Assembly (NCBI RefSeq): GCF_014356525.2
Contig: NC_052516.1
Coordinates: forward strand, 24,568,070-24,632,069
Direction of reading: 5' to 3'
Origin: Nilaparvata lugens
Taxonomy: Eukaryota; Arthropoda; Insecta; Hemiptera; Delphacidae
Length of the DNA stretch: 64,000 bases
A program made the position numbers and the translations under genes. Below the pieces are notes generated by a model. That model was not told the origin of the DNA. It did not search any database and saw only the letters and a list, made by a program, of their open reading frames with translations. Positions 1 to 11,104 of this stretch are shown in pieces (position 1 is the stretch's first letter; each line of letters opens with the position of its first letter).

Positions 1-105
1 AGCTCAACTTCTTCGTTTGGGGTGTCCAACACCCCAGAGTATCTTTTACATAGGACTTTTATCAAATACTTTTTTACAAAGATTTACTTGTATTGACCAC
101 TACAA

Positions 106-345
106 ATGTGGTATGGGATGATGGATCAAATTTGGAATAAATGTTATGATTCTCTACAAATTGAGGTTCAGAACAATAAAATGAATAGACGTGAATTTTT
201 GATGAAGTTGTCATTGTCAATGATCAAGCCATTCGTTCAAACCAGATTAGGAGCTCCAACACTCAGGCGGAACTTCCAGTACAGGCGGAACTACAATAGT
301 ACAGGCGGTACTTCAAAAATAAGTATAAATATTGATAAGCAGTGC
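106..345 (+). pseudogene. piggyBac-like transposase remnant
   Basis: A short open frame contains MNRREFLMKLSLSMIKPFV followed by QTRL. This fits the general pattern of the C-terminal part of piggyBac-type (DDE_Tnp_1_7) transposases: a basic RR-x-FL start, then a helical L..L...L/IKP run ending in R. No DDD catalytic region is visible and the frame ends soon after. From about 261 to 315 the frame runs into three imperfect copies of a ~19-bp unit (ACAGGCGGAACT core), so the far end is not transposase. The call rests on one motif; it could be chance or another transposase class. Confidence 0.35.
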
Positions 346-534
346 TTTACTTTCGATTTCTGTATGCACTTGGAACAAAAATTATTAAGAAATGATGAAG
401 TATGGTCTTAGTACTTGTTTTTTACATATTTTTCAAAGAAGAATGCAAAATTAAATTGGAGTGTTCAACACCCCAGTGTGTCTACTGTGTTAGCATGAAG
501 TAAGTGTGTCTCTGTAGGGTTAATTATAGTGTAA

Positions 535-752
535 TAAAATTGCATGAACAGACGTTATCATGTTCAAAAGAAGTTGTAATCTATTTTGCATGTACGTCTA
601 TTGAATTTAACCGTCGTGAAATGAGATCAAATGTAACAGAAGAAATACCAATAAACGATTTGGATCCCAGTGTGATTACATCGTTCCACGGCTATTGAAT
701 ACTTTTTTTATTTGAAACATTTGAATTGGATCCCTGTCACATGATGGACATA
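535..752 (+). repeat. Left part of an older dispersed repeat, split by a LINE
   Basis: The sequence from about 535 (GTTGTAATCTAT, then GCATGTACGTC, then TTGAATTTAACCGTCGT) recurs at about 26210-26755 with roughly 80-85% identity. At 752 the match stops inside ATGGACATA and resumes at 3713, after the LINE. No coding function is seen. Confidence 0.7.
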
Positions 753-3712
753 CGAATATGACTCTGTCGCAATTAAAGTACAGTTAAATGCAACCAATTG
801 CTACATCAATGCCGTTTATTTTCCTCCTTCAACCCATTCAAATATTCTTCTCCAGTACGCTGAATACGTGGAATCTCTTAGTAATCTACTTAATGGTAAT
901 TTTATGATTATTGGAGACTTTAATTTACCAGAAATTTCCTCCTCCGATTATGATTTTCTATTGGCTCAGTAAAAGCAAGAATTTTGTATAACTTGATGTC
1001 TTTTTATGACCTCAACTCTTATAGCTCAGTTGTAAATGAACTTGGTAGGACCCTAGACCTTGTTTTAAGTAATTCCCCGTAAGCGTTGAAACGAATGATG
1101 ATCCCCTCCTTCCTGTGGATGGCCATCATCCTGCATTGAGTGTTGATGTCTTGTATATTGCATTTTCTTCGGGGTTAATCCAAATAATTCCCTAGAATCT
1201 CGTTATAATTATGCTAGAGGTGATTTTTCAGGTTATATTGTCTCCTAAGAGACAGTTGCTGGGACTCCCTATTTCACTGCACTGATGTGGATAGTGCTGT
1301 GGATGTACTATATAAGAAAATCTATTATTGCATGGATGAATGTATTCCTAAGATAATAAGTAAGAGGAAGAGCAGTAAATATCCTCCATGGTTTACTCCT
1401 GATATTGTTCGTGATCTAAAAGCGAAAAATAGGTATTCACGGAAAAGAAGATCTTCTCCTACTATGATAATCTTTTCAGAACGTTGCGAGCTTCACTCAA
1501 AGCTCGGATTTCCCTTGCATATGATAATTATATTGCGGGTATTCAGGCTGGCATCAGAAGTGACGTGAAACATTTTTGGAATTACATTAATACCAAGAGA
1601 AAGACATCATTTGTGGAAACATCCATGACACTAAATGGGGAGTTCTTCACTGGTTCTAGCATTGCCGAGGGATTTGCTACTTATTTTCAATCTGTATATG
1701 AGGCTGATGCACCAATCGCCCCTGGAGGGCGGAGAGAGGGCCGGAGGTGTCTGGATGTCTGGATTGATTGTTGATTTAGGTACAGTGTCTGGTAATGAGA
1801 TTATTACTGCTATAGGTGCTTTAAGATCTGGCTGCTCTGAGGGCCCCGATGCAATACCTACATTTATTGCTAAAGGATATTCTAGTAGCTCCCCTGCACT
1901 TTATTTTTAATCTATCTGTGAAAACTGGCAAATTTCCTCTGAAGTGGAAAACTGCTAGAATTACCTCTGTTTTTAAGTCTGGTAAAAGAGCTGATATTAG
2001 TAATTTCAGACCAATTTCTATCTTAAATTGTTTTTCAAAAATATACGAAAAAGTTTACATTCTAATATTTTTAAACAGGTCAGGAGCATCATTGCGGATG
2101 AGCAGCATGGTTTTTTACCTGGTCGTTCAACTGTCACTAACCTAATGACTTTTAGTGATAAAATATCTCAAGTTTGGATGAGGGAGGCCGTGTAGATGTT
2201 ATCTATACGGACTTATCCAAGGCTTTGATACTATTAGTCATGGACTACTGTTGAAAAAGCTTAGGCGGATGGTTTTAGTGATAATTTAGTGAACCTCCTG
2301 CAGAGTTATCTGCAATCAAGAATGCAGTTTGTTAAAATTCAAAATTTCAAATCCAAATCATTCATATGTGCATCTGGGGTACCTCAGGGTTCCAATCTTG
2401 GCCCACTCTTGTTCCTCTTGTTTATAATGATGTCCCTACTATTATAAAGAATTCTTCCTGCCTGATGTACGCAGATGACGTCAAATTGTTCAGGGAGATC
2501 AAGAATGTAAATGATGGGCTTGCTTTACAGGGCGATATCAACAATTTTACCAATGGTGTGAAACTAATGGTCTGAAGATGAATGTTACCAAATGTAAGTT
2601 CCTAAGTTTCAATCGCCAATTGAGACTGCACATTAATATTTACCACGTAATAACAGGCCATTGGAACAGGTGACGAATTTCAAAGATCTTGGAGTGGTTT
2701 TCTTCAGATTTTTCCTTCAATTCGCACATTGATTCAATAGCTGCTAGGGCCAACTATCAAAAATAGGGTTTATTCTGAGGACCTGTTCGCCCTTTAGTGA
2801 TGTAGAGCCTTTGATTCTGATTTATAAGTCACTAGTGAGAAGCTTGCTAGAATATGCCTCAGAGATATGGAATCCATATCATATGGATAGAATAAATGTT
2901 CTAGAACGGCTTCAAAATAAGTTTTTAAGAATCATGTTCTATAAAAATTTAATCGTTTTTGTCCTTTTGATTTCCCAACAGAGTCACTGAGAACTTTATT
3001 CCATATTACATCATTAAAAGTTAGGCGTGATGTTAGAGCACTTATTTTTCTTTCTGATCTCTTAAATAATGAATTGATTCATCATACTTGCTATCTAAAA
3101 TGAATATTTATATCTCACCTGTGGCTCGTCGATCTGAATTTTCTTTTCTGGTTCCTCGTTCGAGAACACTTAGAATTCACAATTCTCCTCTCAACAGAAT
3201 TCAGAGAAGCTACAATAGTTTGTCCGGCACCTAGATCTCTTCTGGTTCTCTCGCGCTAGATTCCGAAAAGCTCTATACAATGGTCTGGTCTGAGCATTGA
3301 TATTGTGATCTGGTCTACATCGATCATTTTTTCATGTGTGTGAGTGTGCATATGTTTTGGGACTTGGAACTCATTAATAAGTTATTTTTGGTTATTTCAT
3401 TCTTTTAATACTGTGTATTAGAATTTTATATTTTCCATTTTTGGACCTTTTATGAGTAGTATTTCCATGCTTTGTATTCATCTCATCTTTTCATATATTT
3501 TTTTTAAATGATTGTATTTTTCCATATTATCATTTTGTACCTTATTACCATATGTAATAGGATAAATATTACATTTGTACCTTATTTCTTTTCATGATTT
3601 TTATAAGTTTTCTATATATTATATTTTAAGATTTTGCATTTTCTTGTAAAGGAGACATGTTTGGGGAAACCCGTGTCTCCATTGTAAATGAATGAATAAA
3701 TAAATAATAAAT
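753..3712 (+). mobile_element. 5'-truncated non-LTR retrotransposon (Jockey/CR1-like LINE)
   Basis: About 2.96 kb. It begins inside an endonuclease domain, runs through a reverse transcriptase and its C-terminal region, and ends in a short A/T-rich tail (AATGAATGAATAAATAAATA) at 3687-3712. The boundaries are set by comparison with the uninterrupted repeat copy near 26745: the left flank ends ATGGACATA and the right flank resumes ATAGAGT. The frame is broken many times, so it is inactive. 5' truncation plus an A-rich 3' end is the usual outcome of target-primed reverse transcription. Clade placement (Jockey/CR1 group) is from motif style only. Confidence 0.85.
790..3290 (+). pseudogene. LINE ORF2 remnant: endonuclease plus reverse transcriptase
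   Basis: Would have encoded the protein that nicks target DNA and reverse transcribes the element RNA. Visible pieces in order, spread over several frames: endonuclease motif FMIIGDFNLPEI at about 901-940; RT finger region RPISILNCFSKIYEKV at about 2009-2056; HGFLPGRSTVTNL at about 2106-2145; VDVIYTDLSKAFDTISH near 2194-2240 with one small frame slip; SGVPQGSNLGPLLF around 2372-2415; catalytic YADDVKLF at about 2467-2490. Downstream is the typical C-terminal stretch with YKSLVRSLLEYASEIWNP (about 2823-2875) and LERLQNKFLRI. Stops and frameshifts between almost every motif show it is dead. Confidence 0.85.
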
Positions 3713-3890
3713 GATAGAGTTACAAGTTTTCCCCCAACTTAGAATTTTTTATTCAGTTTCCACTGAGTTGAAATTGTGTAACAAATATTCGACTGGTTGA
3801 ATTGTTAATTAATTACTGTGATGGAATTTATTTTTCCCTTAATCAGTTATAAGCGACTGTTGTACCGTATGCTCGGGACTACAATCACCT
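3713..3890 (+). repeat. Right part of the dispersed repeat split by the LINE
   Basis: ATAGAGTTACAAGTTTTC and the following sequence, including GACTGTTGTACCGTATG, match 26748-26910. The copy runs into the N gap at 3891, so its true right end is unknown. Confidence 0.7.
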
Positions 3891-3990
3891 NNNNNNNNNN
3901 NNNNNNNNNNNNNNNNNNNNNNNNNNNNNNNNNNNNNNNNNNNNNNNNNNNNNNNNNNNNNNNNNNNNNNNNNNNNNNNNNNNNNNNNNN
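3891..3990. other. Assembly gap (100 N)
   Basis: Exactly 100 ambiguous bases, the usual placeholder for a gap of unknown size. Any reading frame across it is meaningless. Confidence 1.
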
Positions 3991-4439
3991 TGAAGTATAT
4001 ATGTTAGACTATTAAACCGGTGCAAATGTGACTGTGAGGAGGGCAGCCATTACATTGGCTATGATAATAATCAATTATTGCAATATTGTAGCTCTTCACC
4101 GTAGTCTGGTTGGAATGGTGAGTGGTGACCGATATTTTCAAAGCACCGATTCGAAGCTGTTCCAAACCAATAACTGTTCTACAGTGGTGAAATCGTTATT
4201 TTGAGTGGTGCATGCTTTTGTTCCCAGAACGATCTGTTCCCTTGTTTCATTGGTTTCATTTTCTCAATTCTGTTGTTTACTACCCAGAGAGAATGGAATG
4301 TCCGTTTTATATTTGCGTTACACATTTTGTAATTTCAAGTTAGAATAGAATAAAATTACTTTATTAATCAGTTGTAAGGAATACATTAGAACAGTGTCAT
4401 ATGAAACTTATGAAACTTATATTTATTCATGACTCTTTA
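3991..4439. other. No gene recognised
   Basis: AT-rich sequence with no plausible exon, RNA gene or repeat family that I can place. Confidence 0.5.
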
Positions 4440-4640
4440 TTCATTTATTCAATAAAACATTATCAAAATGATAAGGAGAGGGAAAATAAGGTCTTGAGTT
4501 ATTCCTCTCCCAAATTTAGATAACACATAGTCCGAAATAGGTCAAGTCTTGTAGTTCTTCAATTCACAAAATTTTCAGTCCTCAAGTATTTTCACAAAGT
4601 AGATTTTCAAATTTAGATGCTTCAAAACGAAACATTGAAG
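4440..4640 (-). repeat. SINE-like tail family B, reverse orientation
   Basis: CTCTCCCAAATTTAGATAAC followed by AGTCCGAAATAGG matches 52215-52260 and, reversed, the GGGAGAGAAATAGTAC region at 29970-30115. Read on the minus strand it ends in A/T-rich sequence, as expected of a retroposon 3' end. Confidence 0.5.
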
Positions 4641-4765
4641 AAATATTCCACATTATAACTAAAATAGGAATACTCACATATTAAAAATATAATTTTGAGC
4701 AATTACCGAAAAACAAACTTAATTCTAAAAGCACAGCTGATCTTATAAAGTTCTATACTCTCTGT

Positions 4766-4930
4766 AAAGGTGCGTACAGATATGCGCACTGCGAACATGA
4801 GCAATTCACTTCTAATCAGCTGATTATATCTGTATTTTTACAAACGTCAAGATACAGATATAAAAAGCTTGGCATCAGCTGTTCAAAAGTGAATTGCTCA
4901 TGTTCGCGGCGCGTAAATCTGTACGCACTT
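4766..4930. mobile_element. Foldback MITE, copy 1 (GGTGCGTACAG termini)
   Basis: A 165-bp near-palindrome. It starts AAAGGTGCGTACAGATATGC and ends with the reverse complement (CGCGCGTAAATCTGTACGCACTT-type end). The arms also share GAACATGAGCAATTCACTT and an AGCTG core. A second copy lies at 22458-22627, so it is a mobile family rather than a one-off hairpin. It is too short to encode a transposase. Confidence 0.8.
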
Positions 4931-5139
4931 AGCACACCACTCTCGTATCTCGCAACACACATTTGAGGGCCCTTAAGTTTATTTTCATTTATAATTCAAT
5001 AGAAACTATCATAAACATAGATTATACATTTTTAATTCCTCAACTCCCATTCAAATATCATTATTATCATTAGATATCATATCTATCTAAATTTAAAATT
5101 GTTTGTTGCAGCTGATTTGTATATTCAGATTTATGGTTT

Positions 5140-5290
5140 AGTGTATAAATTCAAATGGACTTAACCTACATAACATTTGGACAGAGAAAATTATGAAATT
5201 GAAGACGTTTTGGGCAATACACTGTTTTTTCTTTTCCGACTATTGTATAGTTTGGACTCTATACAATAAATAATTAATTGAAAAAAATTC
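5140..5290 (+). repeat. Dispersed repeat fragment (TTTTGGGCAATA motif)
   Basis: ACATTTGGACA, GAAATTGAAGACGTTTTGGG, CAATA and CTGTTTTTTCTTTTCCGA also occur at 28225-28310 in the same order and spacing. Related TTTTGGGC...GCCTGTTGT motifs occur at 24872-24900 and 28650-28672, just upstream of AATAAATA tails. It is probably the 3' end of a retroposon. Confidence 0.5.
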
Positions 5291-5763
5291 TCCTTAGTTC
5301 ATTGTTTAAAGCTGGCATGTTATTCTATCCATGTTTTATTATTTATATGCAACTGTACCTGTTTTAAAATCTATTCAAGCTTGGCGGGACCAATTTTCTA
5401 ATGTATTTTATCGAATAGAATGATTGATTGAGAGAGAAGAGTTCAGAATGGTTTGTCCCCCCTCCTATCACAATGCGATATGATGGGTAATCTTATACAT
5501 CAGTGAATCAATAATTACTCATTCATTGATTAATTTGATTTCAAATCAGACAAGGAAGATCTGTATCTGGATTTAACAAACTTCATTTTTAAAATTAAAA
5601 ATGTCTGCCCACAAATTGTAGGTAGATCCAAAAAGCTGTTTGTTTACAGCTAATTTTACACTTATTAGGAAATGGAGTGGCTAGTAAGAGAAGTGTTGGC
5701 CTACTGAACTCACAGTTGTTGTCAAAAATTTGTATATTTTCAAAAATCTGTTGCAATAACTCT

Positions 5764-5833
5764 TGGCGGGCCGGACAAAATCTATCCGCGGGCCGGATGT
5801 GGACCGCGGGCCTTTGGTTGGAGAGCCCTGTCT
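5764..5833 (-). mobile_element. Candidate terminus of a hAT-type DNA transposon
   Basis: A GC-rich island in AT-rich DNA. Read on the minus strand it begins CAGGGCTCTCCAACCAAAGG and continues with CCCGCGG / CCGGCCCGC runs. CAGGG(G/C)TC..CAACC followed by GGCCCGCGG is a recurring style of hAT termini in animal genomes. No matching opposite terminus or 8-bp target duplication was found nearby, so this may be a solo end. Confidence 0.35.
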
Positions 5834-6289
5834 TAACCTAATCCTTTGGACAACATTAACTTTTTATCAAAATTTTTGAAGAGAATAGTACAGGCTGAGC
5901 CTGATTTTTCTCCAACCTCATAATTATATCATGATTGTACTATTTTGAACGATAGAAGAATGAATGAATTATATTATTATAATATCTATTGCGATTATTG
6001 TCAAGAAATTAGTCTCAAATCCCACAAAAGCATAATATCCTCGTATATTGAGAAATATACAATACGAGAGTCTCCATATTCAAGATTTATCTGCATTTTA
6101 GTGATGTGGAGCTCAGTGGGTCATGACTGGACAGGAAGTGGAAGAGTATTTCCTCTTAGCATTCCCATTTCATGATAAAGAAAGAGATGAAGTGATAGTA
6201 TGAGGCTATCAAATAAAGATGGGAATGTTGGAAGAAATGGTATGCGGAAGTGTGACTTTATCGAAAATATGATACGACTAAGAAATTGG
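5834..6289. other. No gene recognised
   Basis: AT-rich sequence without a supported feature. Short open frames here have no recognisable domain. Confidence 0.5.
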
Positions 6290-6720
6290 AGAAGAGGACA
6301 GTGATAACAGAAGTGAGAAGGAATAACAGAGGTCAAACATGTGTGGGAGGAGAATATAAGGATGAACGTGGAGGAGAAGGACAGTGGTGAGAAGGAGAGG
6401 GGTGAGGTGGATGAGAGGAGGACGATGAGGAATAGTAGGAGGTGATGAAGGTTTAGGGGAAGAAGGAGAAGGAGGAATAGATTGATGAGAAGGTGGAAGT
6501 GGTGGAGGAGAAAGCTAAGATGAATAAGGTGTAGGAAGAGTTGAAGGAGAAGAAGATGAAAAAGGAATAGGACGTGAGGTATCAGTGACAAAGGAGGAGA
6601 AGGAGCGAGAGGACTAGAAAGAGGTGGTGAAGAGGAATTTATGAAGAAAAAAGAGAGATCAGGAGAGCGAGACGGAGGACGGTTGAGTATAAAATAGAGA
6701 GGGAAACTGAAAAACAAAAT
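6290..6720 (+). repeat. Purine-rich (GGA/GAA) degenerate tract
   Basis: Imperfect GAGGAGAAGG-type sequence with over 80% purine on the plus strand. The long minus-strand frame across it (Ser/Leu/Phe-rich) is an artefact of composition. Confidence 0.75.
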
Positions 6721-6914
6721 CAGCGATTGAAAAGGTTGTGTAAGAAACTGAAGGGAGAGTAGGAAAATTATTGGTGATTAGGACCGCATAGAAAGACAAT
6801 GTCTAATTATATAGACGCCTGTTTCTGAAAAAGTCCATCAAAGGAAATAATGTATCTATTAAATTTGAATAGCTGAGGAAAAATCGAGAAAAAGTTGTCG
6901 CCTATCACGATAAA

Positions 6915-7300
6915 GTTGTTGAGAATTGAAATATTTGAAGATTGATACATTCAAAATCGGGTTCCATGAGGGAAAATATCTTCTTCTCTAAGATCATTCT
7001 TCTACGTCCCACCGAGCGCTTACCAACTATTTTACCTTGGATTATGAGGTGCAGAATCATGTACTTGGGTCCTCTCATAATGTGTCCAAGGTATGTCAAC
7101 TTTCGTATTTTAATGTCACGCACAATATCCAGTTGCTTACCCATTCTCCTGAGAGCTTCTATGCTCGTGACTATCCGTCCACGATATACGGAGTATCCGC
7201 CGTTAGCTCCACATTTCAAATGCTTGAAGTCTGGTCTCACATTCCCTATTTAGTGTCCATGCTTCCAACCCATACAAGAGAACAGGGAACATATTGTTTC
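6915..7300 (-). pseudogene. LINE ORF2 C-terminal remnant
   Basis: Reading the minus strand from about 7295, one frame gives FPVLLYGLEAWTLNRECE then LQAFEMWS, and after a frameshift RRILRISWTDS. A further frame gives EALRRMGKQLDIVRDIKIRK, then TYLGHIMRGPKY and IQGKIVGKRSVGRRRM. The order (LLYG-E-WTL, EAFEMW-RRILRI-W, LGH-MR, GK-GKR-VGRRR) is the conserved region after the RT domain in a common group of insect non-LTR retrotransposons. At least two frameshifts and stops make it a relic. No 5' part is seen. Confidence 0.8.
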
Positions 7301-8339
7301 AAGAGAACATGAAGAATAAGCCTACATGCTTTCCATTTATAGTAGAGTCATTTTATTTATTTATTTATGAAAACATGGAAGCATACAGGATTTTCCAATA
7401 ACTGCTTCCATAACACAATAATCACAATAGTTGATTATAAGAGTACAAAAAAGAGATAAGAGAATTGAGAAGACCTCAACTGTAATTTTATTCGAAATTT
7501 TTGAATATTAAAAAGTTTTCAAGTCTCCAAGACATTTTTTAGAAAGATTCTTCCAGTCATTCTAGCTAAATTTTTGGAAGAGACTCAACAAAAATAATGA
7601 CAAGTTTGAGTCAGGTCCGAATCGAAGCAAGAACGTAACACAGAAAATAATGTAGTCCACATCAAAAACAAAAAAAGGCTCTTCGGTGATAGAAGAGGGG
7701 GTTCCATGGATGCCCTACATAGTTGGTAGAGACGAGGGGAGGCTTAGAAAGTGTCCTTGGAGTCGTCGTGGTCTAGTAACTATGAAGGGGGGTACTGGAT
7801 GCTTGAACCCCCTTTCGAGGGTACACGGTGCCGGGGACCCTCAGAGAAGGGGTGCTCAGAGAGGGTAGGATCCGGGACAGTTTGGGAAAGAAAGATAGCT
7901 TCAATATATTGGCAAGATATTGGAGCTGAGGTCAAAGAATTCGTTGACTCTACTTGAGTGAGCACCCCCCCCATCGGTAAGCACCCTAGAACGATGTCCT
8001 CTTATTTCGTTCGTCCATGTGTATTGCTTCAGGACACGTGAGCACCCCCCCCCTTCCATCACACATACACACATGTAAACAACACACACGCATGCTCGCC
8101 ACACATCGTAACCCTAGAATACTACCATGTCTCTCATATTATACCTCAACCTCCCGGTCCAGGGTTGAAGGACCACTCCAGAATGGGTGTACCCTTATTG
8201 ACCGGGGACGGAGTGGTTTTTCAATTATCTTGTAGGACACTGACCCTCTATCAAATTGGAGTTTGTCGATTTTTGAGGATGTTTTGACCTGATTGTAGTT
8301 ACACAGTTCATCAATTCATTAATACATCCATTCATTTAC
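7301..8339. other. No gene; one retroposon-like T-rich tail
   Basis: At 7348-7370 a (TTTA)n run followed by GAAAACATGGAAGCATACAG looks like the reversed tail of a retroposon. The rest, including the mildly C-rich stretch 7700-8060, shows no supported gene. The overlapping short frames on both strands have no domain signal. Confidence 0.45.
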
Positions 8340-8480
8340 ATATGATTGATTACAGAATTCGTTAAGATATAGAATTTATCAATTTATCCATTATTGACAT
8401 AAGATTGATTACAAAATTCGATAAGATATAGAATCTATCAATTTATCCATTTATTGACATAAGATTGATTACAGAACTCG
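8340..8480 (+). repeat. ~60-bp tandem repeat, about 2.3 copies
   Basis: ATGATTGATTACAGAATTCG, TTAAGATATAGAATTTATC and AATTTATCCATTATTGACAT are repeated with period 60-61, with a partial third unit at 8461-8480. Confidence 0.8.
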
Positions 8481-8519
8481 GGATGAATCAGTCATTCACC
8501 CAAGACTGTGAATTGGTTG

Positions 8520-8605
8520 AATTGAATTGAAATTAAGACCTAGGAGGGCGGAGTTAGGGCGCACCCGTCTCTCCCTTACACTTGAACCTCTAATATAATA
8601 CTATT
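8520..8605. repeat. Retroposon tail family G, fragment
   Basis: AATTGAATTGAAAT followed by AGGAGGGCGGAGTTAGGGC and a CTTACACTTGAACC stretch. Related sequence follows (GATT)n runs at 46135-46260 and 53815-53890. Confidence 0.4.
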
Positions 8606-8983
8606 TCATATTCTGATCAAATAAACCAACAATCAATTGGATGAATAATTGAATGAATTTTCAAATTTATACAAAAACCAAACTTGGATTAACCATATGT
8701 CAGCAAAAGTGATGTTCATGTTAACTATAGTGATATTCACGTTGAGAAAAATTGTTATTTGTTGGGAAACTCTATGAAAATGATCGACTTTTGTGCGTCC
8801 ATCCTTCTCGAAAAAATTTAATCGATAAGCCTAATAGCCTTTATCAAGTTATTCAAAAAATCTCTTAACAATAAAGAGTATATCACAGGGATTTTATTGT
8901 ATCTTTTCTGTTTAGGGCTACTTGTAATATGAATAGAAATACAAATCGCTTATTTTATCACAACATGTTTCGGACATCCAAAA

Positions 8984-9736
8984 AAATCTGGTGTGGTACA
9001 CTCACACAACTTTCCTTACTCATATTTGAAACTACGATCAGACTTTTGTATAATATGTGTATATATAATTGTTTTCAGAGTACTTTTTCCTTTGTGTAAA
9101 TTGTGAAATTCGATGATATTTTTAGTCATCATTTTTTTAAAGTCGTCAACACAGCTGATCTACAGATGAAATATCTCGACTATTTGTTCTTTCTATAAAC
9201 TGCGCTACCTACCTACCTCATGCATGAGAAGGAGGCTACAAAGTCCAATTCTCAAGGATGGGGTGGACCCCTCATTATTAGTTTCCCAGGAGGGAGACTA
9301 ATGCCAGCTAATAGAGCTGATAAATAACTATACAGGGTATAAATTTGAAAAAAATCGGTCAATCATTTTTGAGAAAATCGTGAAAAACATGGTTTTTTAG
9401 AGATAATCCGCCATTTCTTCTCAAGGAAATTACGGAGCTCCTGCAATTTTCCCAGAAATGAGACTCATGTCAGTTGATAGGGCTCATAAATAGCTATCCA
9501 TGGTATGAATTTAAGAAAATCGTTAGAGCCGTTTTCGAGAAAACTGTGAAAAACATGGTTTTTTAGTAATCATCCGCCATTTTTTCCGCCATTTTGAATT
9601 CAATTTCATTGAATTTCTTATTGTCAGATCATCATGGTATAAGGACCTTGAGTTGAAAGTTTCAAGTCAATCGATTGATAAGGAATGGAGTTATCGTGTT
9701 CACAGATATACACACATACACACACACATACACACA

Positions 9737-9819
<83 letters not shown>

Positions 9820-9960
9820 CAGAGAGACCAACACCCAAAAATCATGTTTTAGACTCAGGGGACCTTGAAACGTATAGAAAACTTGAAATTAGGGTACCTT
9901 AATTTTTTTTTGGAAAGCAATACTTTCCTTACCTATGGTAGTAGGGCAAGGAAAGTAAAA
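8984..9960 (+). mobile_element. CA-microsatellite element (family A), copy 1
   Basis: It starts AAATCTGGTGTGG, then CACAACTTTCCTTAC, and ends at a hairpin-forming CTTTCCTTACCTATGGTAGT...GGGCAAGGAAAG followed by TAAAAA. Internally it has two tandem copies of a ~150-bp block (GAGACT-ATG-CAGTTGATAG, GAAAACCATGGTTTTTTAG-type, TCCGCCATTTT), then a (CA)n tract, then CCAACACCCAAAAATCATG and CTTGAAACGTATAG. No coding capacity. Four more copies lie in this window. This copy sits between inverted CACAACATGTTTCGGA / TCCGAAACATGTTGTG sequences of an older repeat. Confidence 0.85.
9706..9822 (+). repeat. (CA)n microsatellite inside family A copy 1
   Basis: Nearly pure CA dinucleotide with a few TA interruptions. 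His/Thr- and Cys/Val-rich frames over it are not genes. Confidence 0.95.
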
Positions 9961-10080
9961 AGTACTGAGATTTGTATTTATATTTATAACTACTTTTAAA
10001 AAAGGCATTACTGTCCGAAACATGTTGTGATAGAACAATTCAAAAAGGGCACTGAGATTTTTATTTCTATTTTATAACAG

Positions 10081-11104
10081 GCATTTTTTTCCCATGACCA
10101 CGTGCTGTCATCTCAATATACTGTACATCCTCCTTATCACCCACGCACAGGTCAAGTACTGATATGAGCATCACCCTCATAAAAAATAAACATGCAGGTA
10201 GCATCTATTCACAGTAATATCACCAATCGTTTGTACACAGGGAACAGCTCTTTATTCTGATGGAAAATTCTCAACTCACCTGTTAGAGCAGGTATTTATA
10301 TCAGAGCAGAATGCTGAGAATGGAAAAACTCTCACAGATGTCAAAATGTTTGACATACCGTATGGATAGCATGTGTCAAAAGCAGCTGAATGATTCGTGG
10401 AATAGACATATTCAAAAAGGCGCATTCAGAGATGAATCATTGAAACGGAATGGGCAAATAGGACTCCATTAAAAAGAACAGTAGTCTTTTTTCACCCTTT
10501 TTTATTCGTTCCCATGACTCTCTCCCAATCGTTTGTTACGTTCATCTCTATCGCTTCATGTTTCTATGTTTCTTTTATGTTGCGTCTGTCTAGTATCCCC
10601 TGGAAGCTGATTATTGGCAATTTCTGCATATTCCTCCTTTGAGTGGAACATCTGGGTCCCCGGATACAGGTGAATATATCTCACTTACTTTCTGAAAGGA
10701 AACGTCTCAATAAATAATCAATCCTTCTTCCATGTTCGTTATGTATTTATTATGCATTTAAAGTCGTTCATCTACACTTTAGTAAAGATAATTAGGATAT
10801 TATTAGGATAGGAAGAGAGTAATGAATAACTTATAGCGTTTCATCAACAGATATTTCAAAAACTACCTATCATTCCTGCAACAAAACTGTGGTCCAGTGT
10901 GTTATGTAAAATTTTGTTGCTTTCACATTATATTTGCAAAAAGTTTTTTTAAATACTTTGACAGATTATACTTCCATAAGACTTCAAACGTTAATTCATT
11001 TTTAGAAGTTTATAGGCCTTCTACTTAGCATTTATTATTTTTATGAAGATTATAGTTTTACTCATCCTACTGCTAGTATTAACAGATCTCATATAGGATA
11101 TTAA
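10081..11104. other. No gene recognised
   Basis: About 1 kb of AT-rich sequence with no exon-like frame, RNA gene or internal repeat that I can support. Confidence 0.5.

Noticed and set aside
19..35. Small palindrome GGGGTGTCCAACACCCC, with a similar one at 458-474
   Set aside because: Two short imperfect hairpins flank the piggyBac-like remnant, but no transposon ends or target duplication could be tied to them.
3818..4015. Open frame running through the N gap
   Set aside because: Half of it is unknown sequence; the left part is dispersed repeat.
7686..8104. Overlapping 60-70-codon frames on both strands
   Set aside because: Slightly higher GC gives chance open frames; no domain, splice or start context.
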